In this document: one piece after another, positions 12,145 to 23,100 of the stretch
Layout: each line of letters starts with the position of its first letter
How positions within the stretch are numbered: the stretch's first letter is position 1
Origin: Rachycentron canadum
Lineage: Eukaryota > Chordata > Actinopteri > Carangiformes > Rachycentridae
DNA length: 64,000 bases
Direction of reading: 5' to 3'
Assembly (NCBI GenBank): GCA_038496675.1
Contig: CM076649.1
Location: 19,510,849-19,574,848, forward strand
The notes under the pieces: model-generated
What the model was told of the DNA's origin: nothing
Database searches by the model: none
The model's input: only the letters and a program-made list of their open reading frames with translations
Translations under genes and position numbers: made by a program

Positions 12145-12630
12145 TTAAAGGTCCTGTATAGTATAAAGGTAGACCTTTGCATCTTCTCTAATTATGAAGT
12201 AGGTTAAGGTTCTATATACTGCACTTTGATACCGTGAAAGCATTAAAGAGCTCAGTCCATGGAGAAATGCTCCCGACCAGAAAATGAGTCTTAAAACCAG
12301 CCATCAGGACTTCTGGGTCTTTGTGATGTCACAGAAAAGCAGTCGTCGTCTTTAGCCACTCCCTCAAGCCCCACCCTGGACCCACCATCTAACCTTGCGG
12401 GATTTGGTTTCTCTGAGTGTTTGCCTGAATTTGCTCTATATTGACTTAACAGTCAGATCCTCTCTTCTGATTGGCTGGATCCCAACCTGTTGTTACTATA
12501 GCTCCAGAGAGGCGTGTGAGAGAGGAGATGTAAAAGTACACTGAGATGGTTTTCGGTTCTTAAAACCATAAATATGGATATCAACACTTCAAATAAAACA
12601 CGGGAGAAGTTAAAATATGGGACCTTTTAA
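12145..12630. mobile_element. MITE-like element with terminal inverted repeats
   Basis: The left end reads 'ttaaaggtcctgtata' and the right end, reverse complemented, reads 'ttaaaaggtcccatatttt'. These are matching imperfect inverted ends on a 486-bp segment without coding capacity. I recall 'aaaggtcccatatt' ends from abundant teleost MITEs. The interior includes 'gggtctttgtgatgtcacag' and 'tctgattggctggatccc', also typical of such elements. The superfamily is unresolved because target-site duplications are not clear. Confidence 0.6.
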
Positions 12631-13832
12631 CATGGTTAAAACATGGTTATTGTCAATGGGCAGTTCCTACATGTAAAGCAGTGTGTAGAGAGTGTGAGAG
12701 AAAAAGACAGACAGGTATACCCAGAGAGAAACAGAGACTGACAGGCACAGAGGGAACAGCTTCCCCACTGCTCCTGTACCTCCCTTTCAACTCTGACATT
12801 TGCACTGTTGATGTGAGTGAGACACTTTTTGTTTCTAAAATGTCAAAGAAGTTGCCGTGACTGCAGCAGAGCTGCCGTGTAACTTTACTACTGGAGAAAT
12901 AGGGGGGGTGTCACTGTAATTGTAGTGTGAAGACTACTGTTTTTCTCTCTCTTTCCCCCTCTTCATGTCTGAGTTTGCAGAGACTTTGGGGTGCCGAGGA
13001 GAGACTCTTCCTCCTCCTCCTCCTCCTCCTCACCTTGTAAAAGGAGCAGAGTCTGGCAGGTGCACACAAACACAGATACGGACTCATACATGAATACACA
13101 AACACAAACACGCAGCAACACTGAAGGTTAAGTCAAGCTAACACAACCTGACAGAGCAATCACAGTCACACATGCTCTGCTCTCGATATATCTCTCTTTT
13201 CATCTTGTCTGTTTCATCTCCCTCCTACCTTTGTCCTCACATCTTCTTTACCGTTTTCCACTTTCACTGTTGCATTCCTGTTTTTTTCCCCTTCTGCTGC
13301 TATGTCTGCCCTTTGCTTCTTTTCTCCACTTTTCTTATTTTGTTTTACTGATTCAGCCTTTCATTTTGTCACTGGGCAAAATGGACATAAACTACAACTA
13401 TTAAATGAACACCTGGACTGTTTGGATGCCACTTAAGTTGATGGGACCATGGGGTATGAACCAAACCATGCAGTCACACATGTACAGACTTTAGTAATCA
13501 CATATTCATGGGCCAAATGAAAACAGGATAAAGAAGGATAGAATGAAAAAAAAAATAGAGAAATCTATTTTTGAGTGAGAGTGTATTACAAAATGAAACC
13601 AATGCATAAAAGGGTTATGCACAATTTTTTACTGGCATTAACATAGCCTGCAAACACAACTATTCAACATCTCAAGGTTGTCCTTCCTCTGAAGTCCAAT
13701 CTAAAAATGGAGGATCAACAAAAGTGTGCTGTGGGGCTATGCTACAACATTGTAATGGGTGCTAAAGGTTGTTTGTCATGGAATTATAGTTAGCTGTAAT
13801 ACTGCAATAGTAACTGCAGTTATTTTAATCTG
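12631..13832. other. Unique DNA with a (TCC)n tract, no gene
   Basis: It contains a CCT/TCC trinucleotide run at about 13,009-13,031, pyrimidine-rich DNA at 13.19-13.34 kb and an A run near 13,549. The minus-strand frame at 12,911-13,111 is a translation of the simple repeat (poly-Arg) and is not a gene. Confidence 0.5.
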
Positions 13833-14037
13833 AAGGCCCTATTTTCATAGTCAATGCCCCCAAAGGTCTTGGGCACTTGGACTATGACCTATTTGAGCTG
13901 CCTCATTTGCGCTGTACCATGCACTCCACACTTGGCACCAAGATACTACAGAGATGGCAGATGGCAAAGACAGGAAATTACCACACTGTCAGAGCACTGC
14001 TTGCATTAGGCATTGCACCTCCATGAAAATGGAGCCC
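13833..14037. mobile_element. Short MITE-like element with imperfect inverted ends
   Basis: The left end contains 'ggccctattttcatagtc' then aatgcc. The right end, reverse complemented, contains 'gggctccattttcatgg' and then 'aatgcc'. These are imperfect inverted ends about 205 bp apart. A 'gggccctatttt' end is familiar from a common fish MITE. The interior is non-coding. Identity of the ends is modest, so this could be coincidental. Confidence 0.4.
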
Positions 14038-14604
14038 AGAGTTATTTGTTACTACGAATATACAGTATGATTGATGAGCAAATGTTGACTAAAGATGGTG
14101 ACAGTACGTAGATATTTGGGAAATTAGCTTTTTCCGCCTAAAAAAACATTTGGAGCTCATCACTGTGTTAAAATGGATTCTCTATATGCCAGTGATAACG
14201 TGTGGCTTGGTAGAAAAGGAACAAACTCAAACCATCATGTAGCAGCTTGTCATTTGATGCCCTCGGCACACTCCAAAAGTGTCATGCAGAGACAGTAGTA
14301 AAGCTAAAGTCTCTGGGATGTGAATGTGATAAAACTACAGATTTCCTGGAGCGCTATGTGTCAACGCTGGTAAACAGGACAGTGGTGTATTCTGACAAAC
14401 TGACACGTCTCATTGGAACGGAGGGCTTTTATCAAAAACAACAGGTGGCGTCATACATCATCAGGATGGAGTATGGTCCATAAAGGAAGTTGTCAGAGTT
14501 TCTATTGTGTCATTCTGACTATTCATCAAGCTAACTTTGCACTCACCAAATCAAGACTTTCGAAATAAACTTCAGTTTTGCACAAATAACTTCAAACATA
14601 TGTT
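14038..14604. other. Unique DNA, no gene recognised
   Basis: It contains a 78-codon plus-strand frame (14,247-14,483) that opens at TTG, not ATG. The conceptual peptide matches nothing I know. It lies just beyond the 3' end of the LINE remnant and could be diverged element sequence or chance. Confidence 0.35.
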
Positions 14605-16284
14605 AATGAATTAAGACTGGGTGAGAAAACTCAAACTCAAAGAAATAAAAGCATGAATAATCGTCTCCATCTCACCCTTGGTCATCTTAACTTTTTTGTA
14701 AAAGTTGGGTGTAAAACTGAAATGGAAAAAACAGGACTGCATAAGCTGGCTGATATAATTAGAGACTGGTCAAAGAGGACACCTAACGTTTTAAGGTTAT
14801 GTTGAACAGTCCTGCTATCAAGGCATTCAAACCTTTTATTTTTTTCGCTAATTTGTTTATTGAATTTTCTACAACACAAAAATGTCAAAGAAGTTGCATT
14901 ACAAGTTACATTGTCTTGTCAAATGTAACTCCAGAAATAACAGGACAGGTCGATAAAGTGCTGTACAAGAACATGAGCAGTGTTACAGAAAAAAATGCCA
15001 CTGATATTAAAAGACAAAAAGTGGTAAAGTGGTTGACATTTGATTAAAGCTGTTGATGGGAATAGCCACAAACACCAACCCCTCAGTTTGTGAAAAAAAG
15101 GGCATCTAATTTTTCTCCATTTTAACAAAACAAAAATATTTGTTCGATCCATAAAGAATAAAGGAAGAGAGGCCAATCCAGGCATTCAAATGTTGATACC
15201 ATCCAAATATTCACCTAAAACGAACTATTTGACTTATGTCAAGTTTAAAAGCAATACATTTTATATCATCTGCACATAAATGATAAGAGATACAACTTTA
15301 ATGGCTAATAAAAATAATAATCTGCCCATGAGGCAGTGTATATAAGAACTAAGGACCCAGCATAAAACCCTGAGGGACACCACATGTTTTGTCTGAAATA
15401 AACTGACCCACGGAGACTGAAGAACTCCAATCAGCAAGATATGACAAGAATGAATCTAAGGCAGACCTGGAAAATACCCACCAACTGCTTTAGGCTATTT
15501 AATAAGATACAAGGATTGAAGGTATCAAAAGAGCTGAGGTCAAGTCACATCAGTAATGAGGATTTCTCATCATCTGTAGCCACGATAATGTGACTTTAAG
15601 AGGAACTGTTTCTATTGACTGTACTTGAAGAAAGGAGTCATACAGGCTTTCAAAAACAGCTATAAGCTGCTTGGCTTTTACAGCAGTTTGGTTACTAGAG
15701 GCAGCTTGGATATAGGCGATAAGTCATTGGGATGGTGGGGACAAAATGTGTTTTTTTCACCAAAGGATGGCTGGAGACAGTCAGTCAAAAGGGAGAGATT
15801 GATCATGGCCATAATTCAAATGAATTAAATGAATTTAAATGAATTAAAAGCATCTAGAAATCAAGATGATGGATGAATGTCAAGGAGGCCAGACGAAGGC
15901 TTTTGTATAACAATTTAGTGATGTCGTTGAAGGATACTGGAGAAAAGAATTATGGGATAGTGGAGCAAGAAACACCAATAGTATGATGATTTGATGATGA
16001 GGGAGTATTTGCTCTTATATCAGTGACTTTGTCCACAAAACATTTAAGAAGGTTATTGCAATCAGTGACAGGCACTTGTGGAGCAGTAGGAGAGACAATA
16101 GTGCTCATAGTCTTGAAGAGATGAAATGAGGTTGGCAAAATAAACACTCCCAGCATCCCTCATCATTTCATTCAAACTGATTAAAAGGTCTTTAAGATGC
16201 AGCTCTCAGACTGTTAGTTTAAGGGCTTTCTATAAGCATTATGTCTTCCATCATTTTTGCCTAAAACTGGGGATTGACTCACTG

Positions 16285-16498
16285 ATCCAAGGTGGGGCTT
16301 TGGGGTAGCTGAGTAACTAGGGTGTGTAGCACATGGGAGTAAAAGCCCTGAGAAATCCATGGTCCCTGGTCTGGCTCCATCAGTCTGGACCCATTTACTG
16401 AGGGTGTCTCTCCCCATATTTCCTGTCTACCCACACTGTCACTGGTAACTAAAGGCAAAATTTTCCATAAATAGCTTTAAAAAAAAAAATCCAAGGTG
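16285..16498 (+). mobile_element. tRNA-type SINE with target-site duplications, inside the LINE
   Basis: A body of about 194 bp (16,295-16,488) lies between two copies of atccaaggtg (16,285-16,294 and 16,489-16,498) and ends in a poly(A) run at the second copy. The tail contains 'tctctccccatatttcctgt' and 'aactaaaggcaaaattttcc', matching my memory of a common teleost tRNA-derived SINE tail. The head ('gggctttggggtagctgag') would be the diverged tRNA-like part; no intact A or B box is evident. Removing the insert plus one duplication joins the two halves of the LINE linker (...SSVKSSPW and PWISESIPSF) at the shared PW. This shows that the SINE landed after the LINE. Confidence 0.85.
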
Positions 16499-16959
16499 AG
16501 GATTTGACAGAGGAGATTTGTTTTGATTTAAAAGGAGCCACTACATCCAATTAAGAGGAGCACTGCTCATTAAATAACTGGACCAAGGTCGCCACATCAT
16601 CACAGTTTGACAGCACATCAGGGTCAAATACAACTGTGAAATTTTCAGCTGTGCTCTGCTTAATGATGCACCCACAAGACGTGTGTTTTTTACAAGTAAG
16701 AGGGAAAGAACACACTTTTGATTGCAGACAAAAAAACCTCCAAGCAAACGCTGTCAGTAGTTAGTATGCACCACTCTATGTGTAGCCCAAGAAACAAGTT
16801 GTATGTAGTTAAAAGAGAGAGAGGGGAGGTAGCATCATTTACATGAAAATTAAATAAAAACTCATTTAAACTTCGACCCACACCTTGGTAAATTAAAATA
16901 CAATAGAAAGGCTTCATGCAACTAACTTCACTCATACTAAGTTCATATGAGAGGAAAGT

Positions 16960-17126
16960 CTAGTGCTAGTGATCATCATGTGTGATCAAGCCAATGCCGA
17001 AGATCCACCTTCTCCTCCAAATATGGTTTTATCTGGTTTCAAAAAACCAAGATGGCGACAGCGAGTTTACAAAGTGGAGGCTTCAAAACAACAGTTCACA
17101 AACCCATGGGTGATATCACAGTGGTG
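16960..17126 (+). repeat. Family A 3'-end fragment inserted in the LINE
   Basis: It carries 'caatgccgaagatccacc', 'ttctcctccaaatatgg', 'ccaagatggcgacagcgag' and 'gggtgatatcacagtgg'. The first two also appear in family A copies, and the last resembles 'gtgacgtcactgtggg' at 54.3 kb. It lies between two endonuclease pieces of the LINE, where about 90 codons of the enzyme are missing, so it may have replaced or interrupted them. Confidence 0.55.
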
Positions 17127-17270
17127 CTAATATCTGAAAATCAATGCCAGATCTCCACCACGGCCAGACAGCCTCGGCGTCCTGATGGGACAACAGTCTG
17201 CAGGATAAAGTTCATTGGTGAATGAATCTTCCGCATAGTCAAGTCTCATTAAGTTTTCATTCTCCTTTTT

Positions 17271-18800
17271 CTCATACACTCTGTGCATAATTGTAGTCCA
17301 CTGACTTTCTGTTTTTACCGCAGTGGTCATAACAGTTTCCGGTTTGTCGCTTATCCTTAGAAAAATGGTGTCGTTTTCGCAATGTCTGCAAGATTTACCA
17401 CGAGGAAAGTCAATGACTCGGAGCCTACCGGACATCGTAATGACTTCTAAGGCAAAGTCTATCCAGGCAGAGCATTTCTGACAGTTATAGATATTTGTTA
17501 TTCATTGAGGTTTTCAAATACAGACTACTGAGTGGGTGTCAGATTTATCTTGTCAGTATTTCTCATATATAAAACATGCTGATAAGTGCTGTTAATTTCC
17601 TCATTCAGTTTATTTTATTTGTCCTTTCTGACATTAAATGACTGATTACAGCTATCATGTAATGCTTTCGATATGAGGCCATGATTCAACTTTAGCCATA
17701 ATTTGTGATGAATTCATCGCATTGATGCAGATGTTTTCTATCACATCCCATTCTACCTTTTAGTCCAAGTGAGAGTTAGATGTGTGAAATTTACATTGTT
17801 AAGCTAAAATGGACAAAAATATATCCTTCTCATTAGATTCATTATGTTTTGGAGCTGCTGAGATGTGCATCCCCTGGTTTTCTAGCCTAGATGATATGCT
17901 ATAGATGATATAAGTTTGAAATTCACATTGACATGTTAAAACAGCCTAAAATATGCAACCCTGGGAAACTTTCATCAGGTGGGATGATGACACTTTATCC
18001 AATCAGAAATACAGTTTCATCCAGCTGCAATTTATCAGCACTGAAATGTATTTGTAATATGAAAACACTAAAATGTAATGTGACGTTGCTCCCACAACTG
18101 ACATGCATTAATGGGCGGGCAGGCACAACTCGACAGACAACCTGTGACAGTGTGTCGACAATTCTGTGGACGTGGTTGACACGACTAACCATTAAAGCAG
18201 GAAATAAAGCAGTCTCAGTCTTAACCCTAACCCGGACCTGAGCTGAATTGATCACTACTGTCTAAGTGATATTTGTGTATATATTCCACAAAGGTAGGCA
18301 CGCCGCTCTAGGTACAGCCTGCGTGTTTGTAATCATAGCCATGACGACTGTCACCGTCGGGCTATTTCAGGAGACACTCCTCTGGGTCGCATCAGAGGGT
18401 TGAAAACGACCTGCACGGATGTTCAGGTTGGAGGAGTTGTTGCATCATCGCTGAGGAAGAAATTTCAAGGGGGCTGCAAAACCCACTGCTTGGTCTGTGT
18501 TCTTTTAGGAAGTTTCTTTTCTTTTGGTTTTCACTCATGTTAAGTTACCAGTTCAAACAAACATGTCATTCTCAGATGCTCTCAGTTGCTTGTGCCAAAG
18601 CCAGTCGCCTGCCAGGTGTTGAGAGGAATTGATTTTGCGAGGAAATGTTGCTGCACAGTGTCACTTGAAGGAACTACAGGGGCATACAAAGTGGAGCCGG
18701 ATGTTCCGCTGACACAGCGTATTATTATCACTCAACGAGGTGTTTGCTTAAGTGCACCAGCGCAACAAGGAGACACAGGGGTGATTGTTGACAACAGTCC
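17271..18800. other. AT-rich unique DNA, origin uncertain
   Basis: The first 165 bases form the upstream part of a minus-strand frame (17,127-17,435) whose end is LINE endonuclease. The upstream codons do not match the usual LINE text. Beyond that, no gene is recognised. A plus-strand frame at 18,586-18,855 runs into the A-rich tract and has no known motif. Confidence 0.4.
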
Positions 18801-18809
18801 CGTCTACCC

Positions 18810-18841
18810 AAAAAAAAAAAAAACCAAAAAAAAAAAAAAAA
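18810..18841 (+). repeat. A-rich tract, possible retroposon tail
   Basis: Two A runs of more than 10 bases are separated by CC. Such tracts can mark the 3' end of a retroposed sequence, and the 200 bp before it are of ordinary complexity. I could not find target-site duplications, so a simple A-rich repeat is equally possible. Confidence 0.5.
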
Positions 18842-19084
18842 CGGTGCAGTATTAACTGTTCTCCTTCTCGTCAACAAAGAAGTCTTATTCCTGCAATTTA
18901 AGTTGCCTCCACAGTCTCACTGGCTGTCTTTGATGTTTTTCTTGCCCTCCCTCTCTGTCTGTGGTGCTGGGTGGGTGGAGGTGGAGAAGTAATGTAATGC
19001 AGAGAAGTGACTGGAGCGAGACGGAGCTCCAAGAGAAAGCCCTGATTCACACCAGGGTGGCTTACACTGCTGCTTTACTCTCTC

Positions 19085-19290
19085 TTCACACACGCACACA
19101 CACACACACACAGACACACACAAACACACAAATTGGCATACGTGCACCTGCGTATATATATATATATATATGTACACACACACACGAAACAACACAGAGA
19201 CACCCACACCAGCAAGCATATTCAGTTGTGTGCACACACATACAGTACAAGCAGAAACAGACACACACACAGACACACACATTCAGAGCA
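19085..19290. repeat. Compound (CA)n/(TA)n microsatellite
   Basis: Interrupted CA arrays surround a perfect TA run at about 19,152-19,172. Overlapping frames on both strands here are translations of the repeat. Confidence 0.9.
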
Positions 19291-20053
19291 GCTTATGAGT
19301 TGGGCACCTCAATACCAGCTGCAGTATAGCCCATCTGTGAAAAGGTAAATTGAATTTTACAGGCACAAAGCCGACTCCCCTGCGGTCTTTAGAAAAAAAG
19401 CCCCACTTTGTGAGTCTAAAGCTTTTCTAAAGCTTTCGTCTCTTCATTGCTTTTTTTGCTATCCTTTTCTTCTCCTCCCTCCGTGTCCTCTCTCTCTCCC
19501 CCCGCTCTCTCTGTGGGGGAAATGGAGGTGTGAGAAACACTGATCGATATGCTCATTAAAGAGTTGTGTCTTTGGGAGGCCTGCAGAGGTTTCTGCACAA
19601 CGCTTCGCACAAAGAGCACACTGAAACGCTGCGGCGCTACATCACCACAACACCGGCCAAAACTGAGCAGCGCCACTTTTCACAATCACAAAGAGCTAAC
19701 GGAGAGTAAAAACAAACCCTCTCCTCCTCTTCCGTCTTCTCCTTTTTCTCAACTTTCCCTCCTCCTCCTCCTCTTCCTCCTCCTCCTCTCTCCCTCTGCC
19801 TCTGCGCTTACTCAGAGATGTAGTTAAAGCACTTTTATTCTGCTTGTGCAGAGGATTTTCCAATCTGTCCATGTCTCTATTATTAGAAGCTCCCATACTT
19901 AGCCTGTGTTTCTGTATTGAGTTAACACAAACAGCTATGAAGCTAGTCACTCTGCCCACACAATTAACCCCCCCACACACCGAGGTACTGAGAAAATGCA
20001 TTTTGATTTGTTAAATTCTAATTAACTACAGCACTACCGCCTCCACCATGCTC

Positions 20054-20055
<2 letters not shown>
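19291..20055. other. Unique DNA with pyrimidine-rich tract
   Basis: A C/T-rich tract spans about 19,720-19,800. The stretch before it (19,530-19,690) is of ordinary complexity and unassigned. No gene is supported. Confidence 0.4.

Positions 20056-20107
<52 letters not shown>
20056..20107. repeat. (GT)n microsatellite, 52 bp
   Basis: Perfect GT array of 26 units. Confidence 0.97.
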
Positions 20108-20108
<1 letters not shown>

Positions 20109-20324
20109 ACTGCCTGTATGTGTCAGGCAGGTGGGATCGACAGTGACAGGTGGAATAAAATTGCCAGTGTGAGGTATCCATCTGTGCAGGATCCACCATA
20201 TGCATTTCAAAAACTCTGCAAGGTTTCTGTGCCAAAGGATGGAGAGAGATTGACACTGTTCCATCTGCCAAAGGAGGAGTCAATATTTAAGGTTGATCTG
20301 TGTAAACAGGGATGGAGAGCAGAT

Positions 20325-20535
20325 TATAGGTGGGATATACAACCTCCTTAATCTAAACAACTCAAAACCTTTAGATGATTTGAAAAATAAATGGGATAAG
20401 CATTTAAATGAATGAATTCCAGATGTTACTTGGCAGAGAATAAACCGTAGGATCCCCTTGTCATACGTTTGTCAGTGGCGTGCTGTTGTACAATTCAAGA
20501 TAGTACAATGACTTCATTGGTCAACAGCAGTGGCG
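20325..20535 (+). pseudogene. L1-like LINE ORF2 C-terminal fragment
   Basis: The plus strand reads GGIYNLLNLNN, then LDDLKNKWDKHLNE, a stop, then IPDVTWQRIN, and then VVQFKIVQ, a stop, and LHWS. This resembles the region after the reverse transcriptase in fish L1-type ORF2, where a 'K..WE..L......W' block is followed by 'IQFK..HR.H.S'. It is short, interrupted by stops and clearly decayed. Assignment rests on remembered motif spacing. Confidence 0.55.
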
Positions 20536-20989
20536 TGCAGTGACTTTTACAGCTATTCAAGCAGAGCTGCACTTGACATTTCATACATGTTTTGTTCAGC
20601 TTTTGAAGCCTACTTTCCAGAGGTAGAACACTAATGTTCAGCTGTAACCCATCGGCATGACCCTTGAGTTGAACACAGGGTTGCCAACTGGGAAACTTTT
20701 TCCATTTGTCCCAGTGGGACGGAGGGACTCAACCTTGTTTGCTATATGAACGCTCTTCATCCTCAATCCCTGGTTGTAAATGACAATGTGGCAGTTTCTA
20801 GGTAATAAGGAAAACCTAAACATTTTTATTTTACAAACCAAATAAAAATACGGGTGTGACCATTGATATAATAAATCAGGCTAATGAGGTAATTACAAGC
20901 CTGTAACTAAATCTGTGTCTATTTCACCACATGACCACTGGAGGTGCTGTTATTATTATGACAAGAAGTACATCAATCCTTTGTTTATA
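20536..20989. other. Unique DNA, nothing recognised
   Basis: This may include more of the L1-like fragment, too diverged to read. There is no supported gene. Confidence 0.35.
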
Positions 20990-21320
20990 AAAGTGGACGT
21001 AGACTCTGGGTCTGTAAAGTGAAGCCAATGCTGAAGAGCCTTAAACCTTCATTCTCTCTAATGACCATCAGGGGGCGACTCCACTGGTTGTTAAAGAAGT
21101 CAGATTGTATTGAAGTCTATGTGAAGTCTTCGATACAAAATGATGTTCATTTTTTAAATGATGGTCCATTTAGAGGAAAATAGATGATAAAGCATGGGCT
21201 GGATGAGGGCGTGGCTACTGCGTGATCGACAGACTGTACCAGAAACAGCCACGTGCCAGAGAAACCACAGAGCAGGTCAGATCCACCCCTCACTCCTCCT
21301 CAGCTCCATTTGGTTTCTTC
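20990..21320 (+). repeat. Dispersed repeat family A, copy 2
   Basis: It shares the landmark series of the copy at 1,209-1,665, including 'aaagtgaagccaatgctgaa', 'gggggcgactccactggttg', 'aatgatggtccatttagagg' and 'cctcactcctcctcagctcc'. It lacks the internal segment with 'ttgaattattaactcagtaa' present in copies 1 and 3, which is an internal deletion of about 75 bp. Confidence 0.75.
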
Positions 21321-22400
21321 TGCGTTTAAAAGCTTTTTTTCCCATAAACTACCAGAACATTGGATGTCTAGAACAATAACACAAGTCACCATGCACAGCA
21401 TAACATTTGTATAGCACTTGTAACACCAGTCTACTCACTTCATGTCCATAAACATCACCTCAGAGCATGCTGGGAAATCCCACCCACTTATCCCCAATAT
21501 GCTGTAATCCTTTTAATATTACATTTACAGATACAGGATTGGACATAACCAGGAAGAAAACAGAACAGAAGGAAACAAATGAGTTTGTATTTGAAATAAT
21601 CAAATTCTAAATCAGAAGCGCAATATTCTTGTGTCCTGGAAAAAAATATAAACTTTTTAGGTCAGTTGCTCAAAAAAAGAGAACGATCCAAGTAAAACTT
21701 GTGGCAACACTACTTCAACATTATAGTTTGATTGATCTCTGAACCTTCTCTACAAAATCCTCTTACAAAGTTATTGATGGTTTGCAAGAGTGTGAGGGTA
21801 AACACAACAAGGCTGTAAAGGTGGACCGGGGAGTCAGTTTTCATTTCCACCGTCATGACGTTTATCCTCTGTTGCTTCATTTAGCCACTTGTTAGCAACC
21901 AGCCTTTTAAGACATGTGAATGCTCAAATAAATCGGGCCTGAGGTATTTACTGATGTATTTTATGCTGCAGAATAAAACGTGAAAATGTCTCGAGCTTGT
22001 GTTAACCACAGACCTTCAGTCATCTATCTAAAAACCCATTCAACAAACCCATAGGCCTCAGGACCAGGAGAGCTGAAGTTCTTAAATTAATTCTAATTCA
22101 TTTCCAGGTGTAGACGTCAGCCTAAAATAAATTATGACCTCAACCATAGTCTCGCCATAATCTGAACTACAGTGGAGTAACCAAGTGCAAAACGCCTTCA
22201 TACTCTTTGATGTTCAACACTATTGAGGTTCAATATTCAGCTGTTATCACAACAAAATAGGGCACACAAAGAAATAACGTGTACCCAGTGTTTGGGGGTT
22301 TGTCTTCTCTAATCACATGTAAATTTATAACTTTCTGTTTTCTGTCTTGTGGAGAGCCTGTAGCTATTGTACACGATTCAAAATTCATCACACTAGAACA
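21321..22400. other. AT-rich unique DNA, nothing recognised
   Basis: About 1 kb without a credible frame, splice-bounded segment or matched repeat. It forms the end of the repeat-rich left third of the window. Confidence 0.4.
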
Positions 22401-22599
22401 TGTGATGCAGAAAGTTTATGGAACGGCACATAAAAATGTTGCTCACTTACGGTAAGAATTGCAAATCATTACTTCCACCCCTGGGTGTAAATGTTTGCAG
22501 TGTGTTTGCTCAGACCCGAGTGTTGACACATCAGGACAGAGACTGGGAGGAAGGCTCCGTTTGTGCCTCTGGTTCCCATAGTTGGACTGGCCAGCTCTG

Positions 22600-22870
22600 G
22601 TTGCCTGGGTTACTGTATCCCTTGTGGATGGTCAGCTCGCTGTTGCTATGCTAATGAGAGTATATCAAAGCCACGAGCGGCAGCGGCTGCCTGTCCGATG
22701 TATGTGTGTGTATGTGTGAGTATTTTATTTACAGTCTGACACTGCAGGGTGACAGACAGGCTGGAGCTTTTCACTTGAAATGTCACGCCAATTAAGAATT
22801 TGTGAAATTAAGCAGGCAATAGCCAACTTAGCATTTTATTCATTAGGCATGGAGCTGCTCCTAATGGGAT
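22600..22870. promoter_or_regulatory. Candidate conserved non-coding element
   Basis: Unique DNA carries an octamer ATGCTAAT (22,648-22,655), 'gccaattaag', 'gaaattaagc', 'cattaggcatgg' and 'cctaatggga'. The cluster of homeodomain/POU-type words in non-repetitive DNA flanked by microsatellites and pyrimidine tracts is typical of vertebrate enhancers. Conservation was not measured. Confidence 0.35.
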
Positions 22871-23100
22871 TTCTCTCTCTCTCTCTTTCTATCTCAACAC
22901 TGTTTCTTTCCCCACCTCTCTTTCTACCTCGCCTACTGACTCTTCCTTTTACTCGCTCCTATTTCATTATTTACATCCCCTTCTCTCCCTCTTTTTGGCG
23001 CAGTTTATCAGTTTAACCAGCCAGTGCGGGAGATGAGGAGGAGGAGGAGGAGGAGGACGACGACGACAGGAAGAGGGGGTGGAGGGGGTGGGTAGGGGGG
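22860..23100. repeat. (CT)n-rich tract and (AGG)n/(ACG)n array
   Basis: A CT-rich tract (about 22,870-22,995) is followed by AGG units (about 23,034-23,057), ACG units (to 23,067) and a G-rich segment to about 23,100. Confidence 0.8.

Larger units (their letters stand above)
14605..17270 (-). pseudogene. Degraded L2/CR1-like LINE ORF2 remnant
   Basis: On the minus strand, with many stops and frameshifts, the blocks of a non-LTR retrotransposon ORF2 follow in the correct order. An endonuclease piece with PRLSGRGGDLALIFR lies at about 17,130-17,175, preceded by a decayed 'ETW' block near 17,250. An endonuclease end containing FHVNDATS lies at about 16,840-16,945, with CNQKCV where the family has SDHKCV. 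The linker contains DVLSNCDDVATLVQLFNEQC, then PW, then CNNLLKCFVDKVTDIRAN (about 16,014-16,065). The reverse transcriptase follows with SPISKLP (near 15,710), the block-A phrase DLSS-FDT (15,521-15,543), CGVPQGFMLGP (about 15,350-15,384; GVPQG at 15,367-15,381) and CADD in place of YADD (15,265-15,276). Further C-terminal remnants (LGVLFDQSL, then IIHAFIS) run down to about 14,630. It is not functional: the catalytic motif is altered and the frame is broken. The clade assignment is from memory. Confidence 0.88.

Noticed and set aside
14247..14483. 78-codon plus-strand frame beginning SFDALGTL
   Set aside because: It starts at TTG, has no splice context or known motif, and is probably chance.
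17127..17435. 102-codon minus-strand ATG frame as a gene
   Set aside because: Its C-terminal third is LINE endonuclease (PRLSGRGG…), and it ends at an inserted repeat. It belongs to the decayed retrotransposon.
18221..18234. Telomere-like 'ttaaccctaaccc'
   Set aside because: Only two units; not an interstitial telomeric array.
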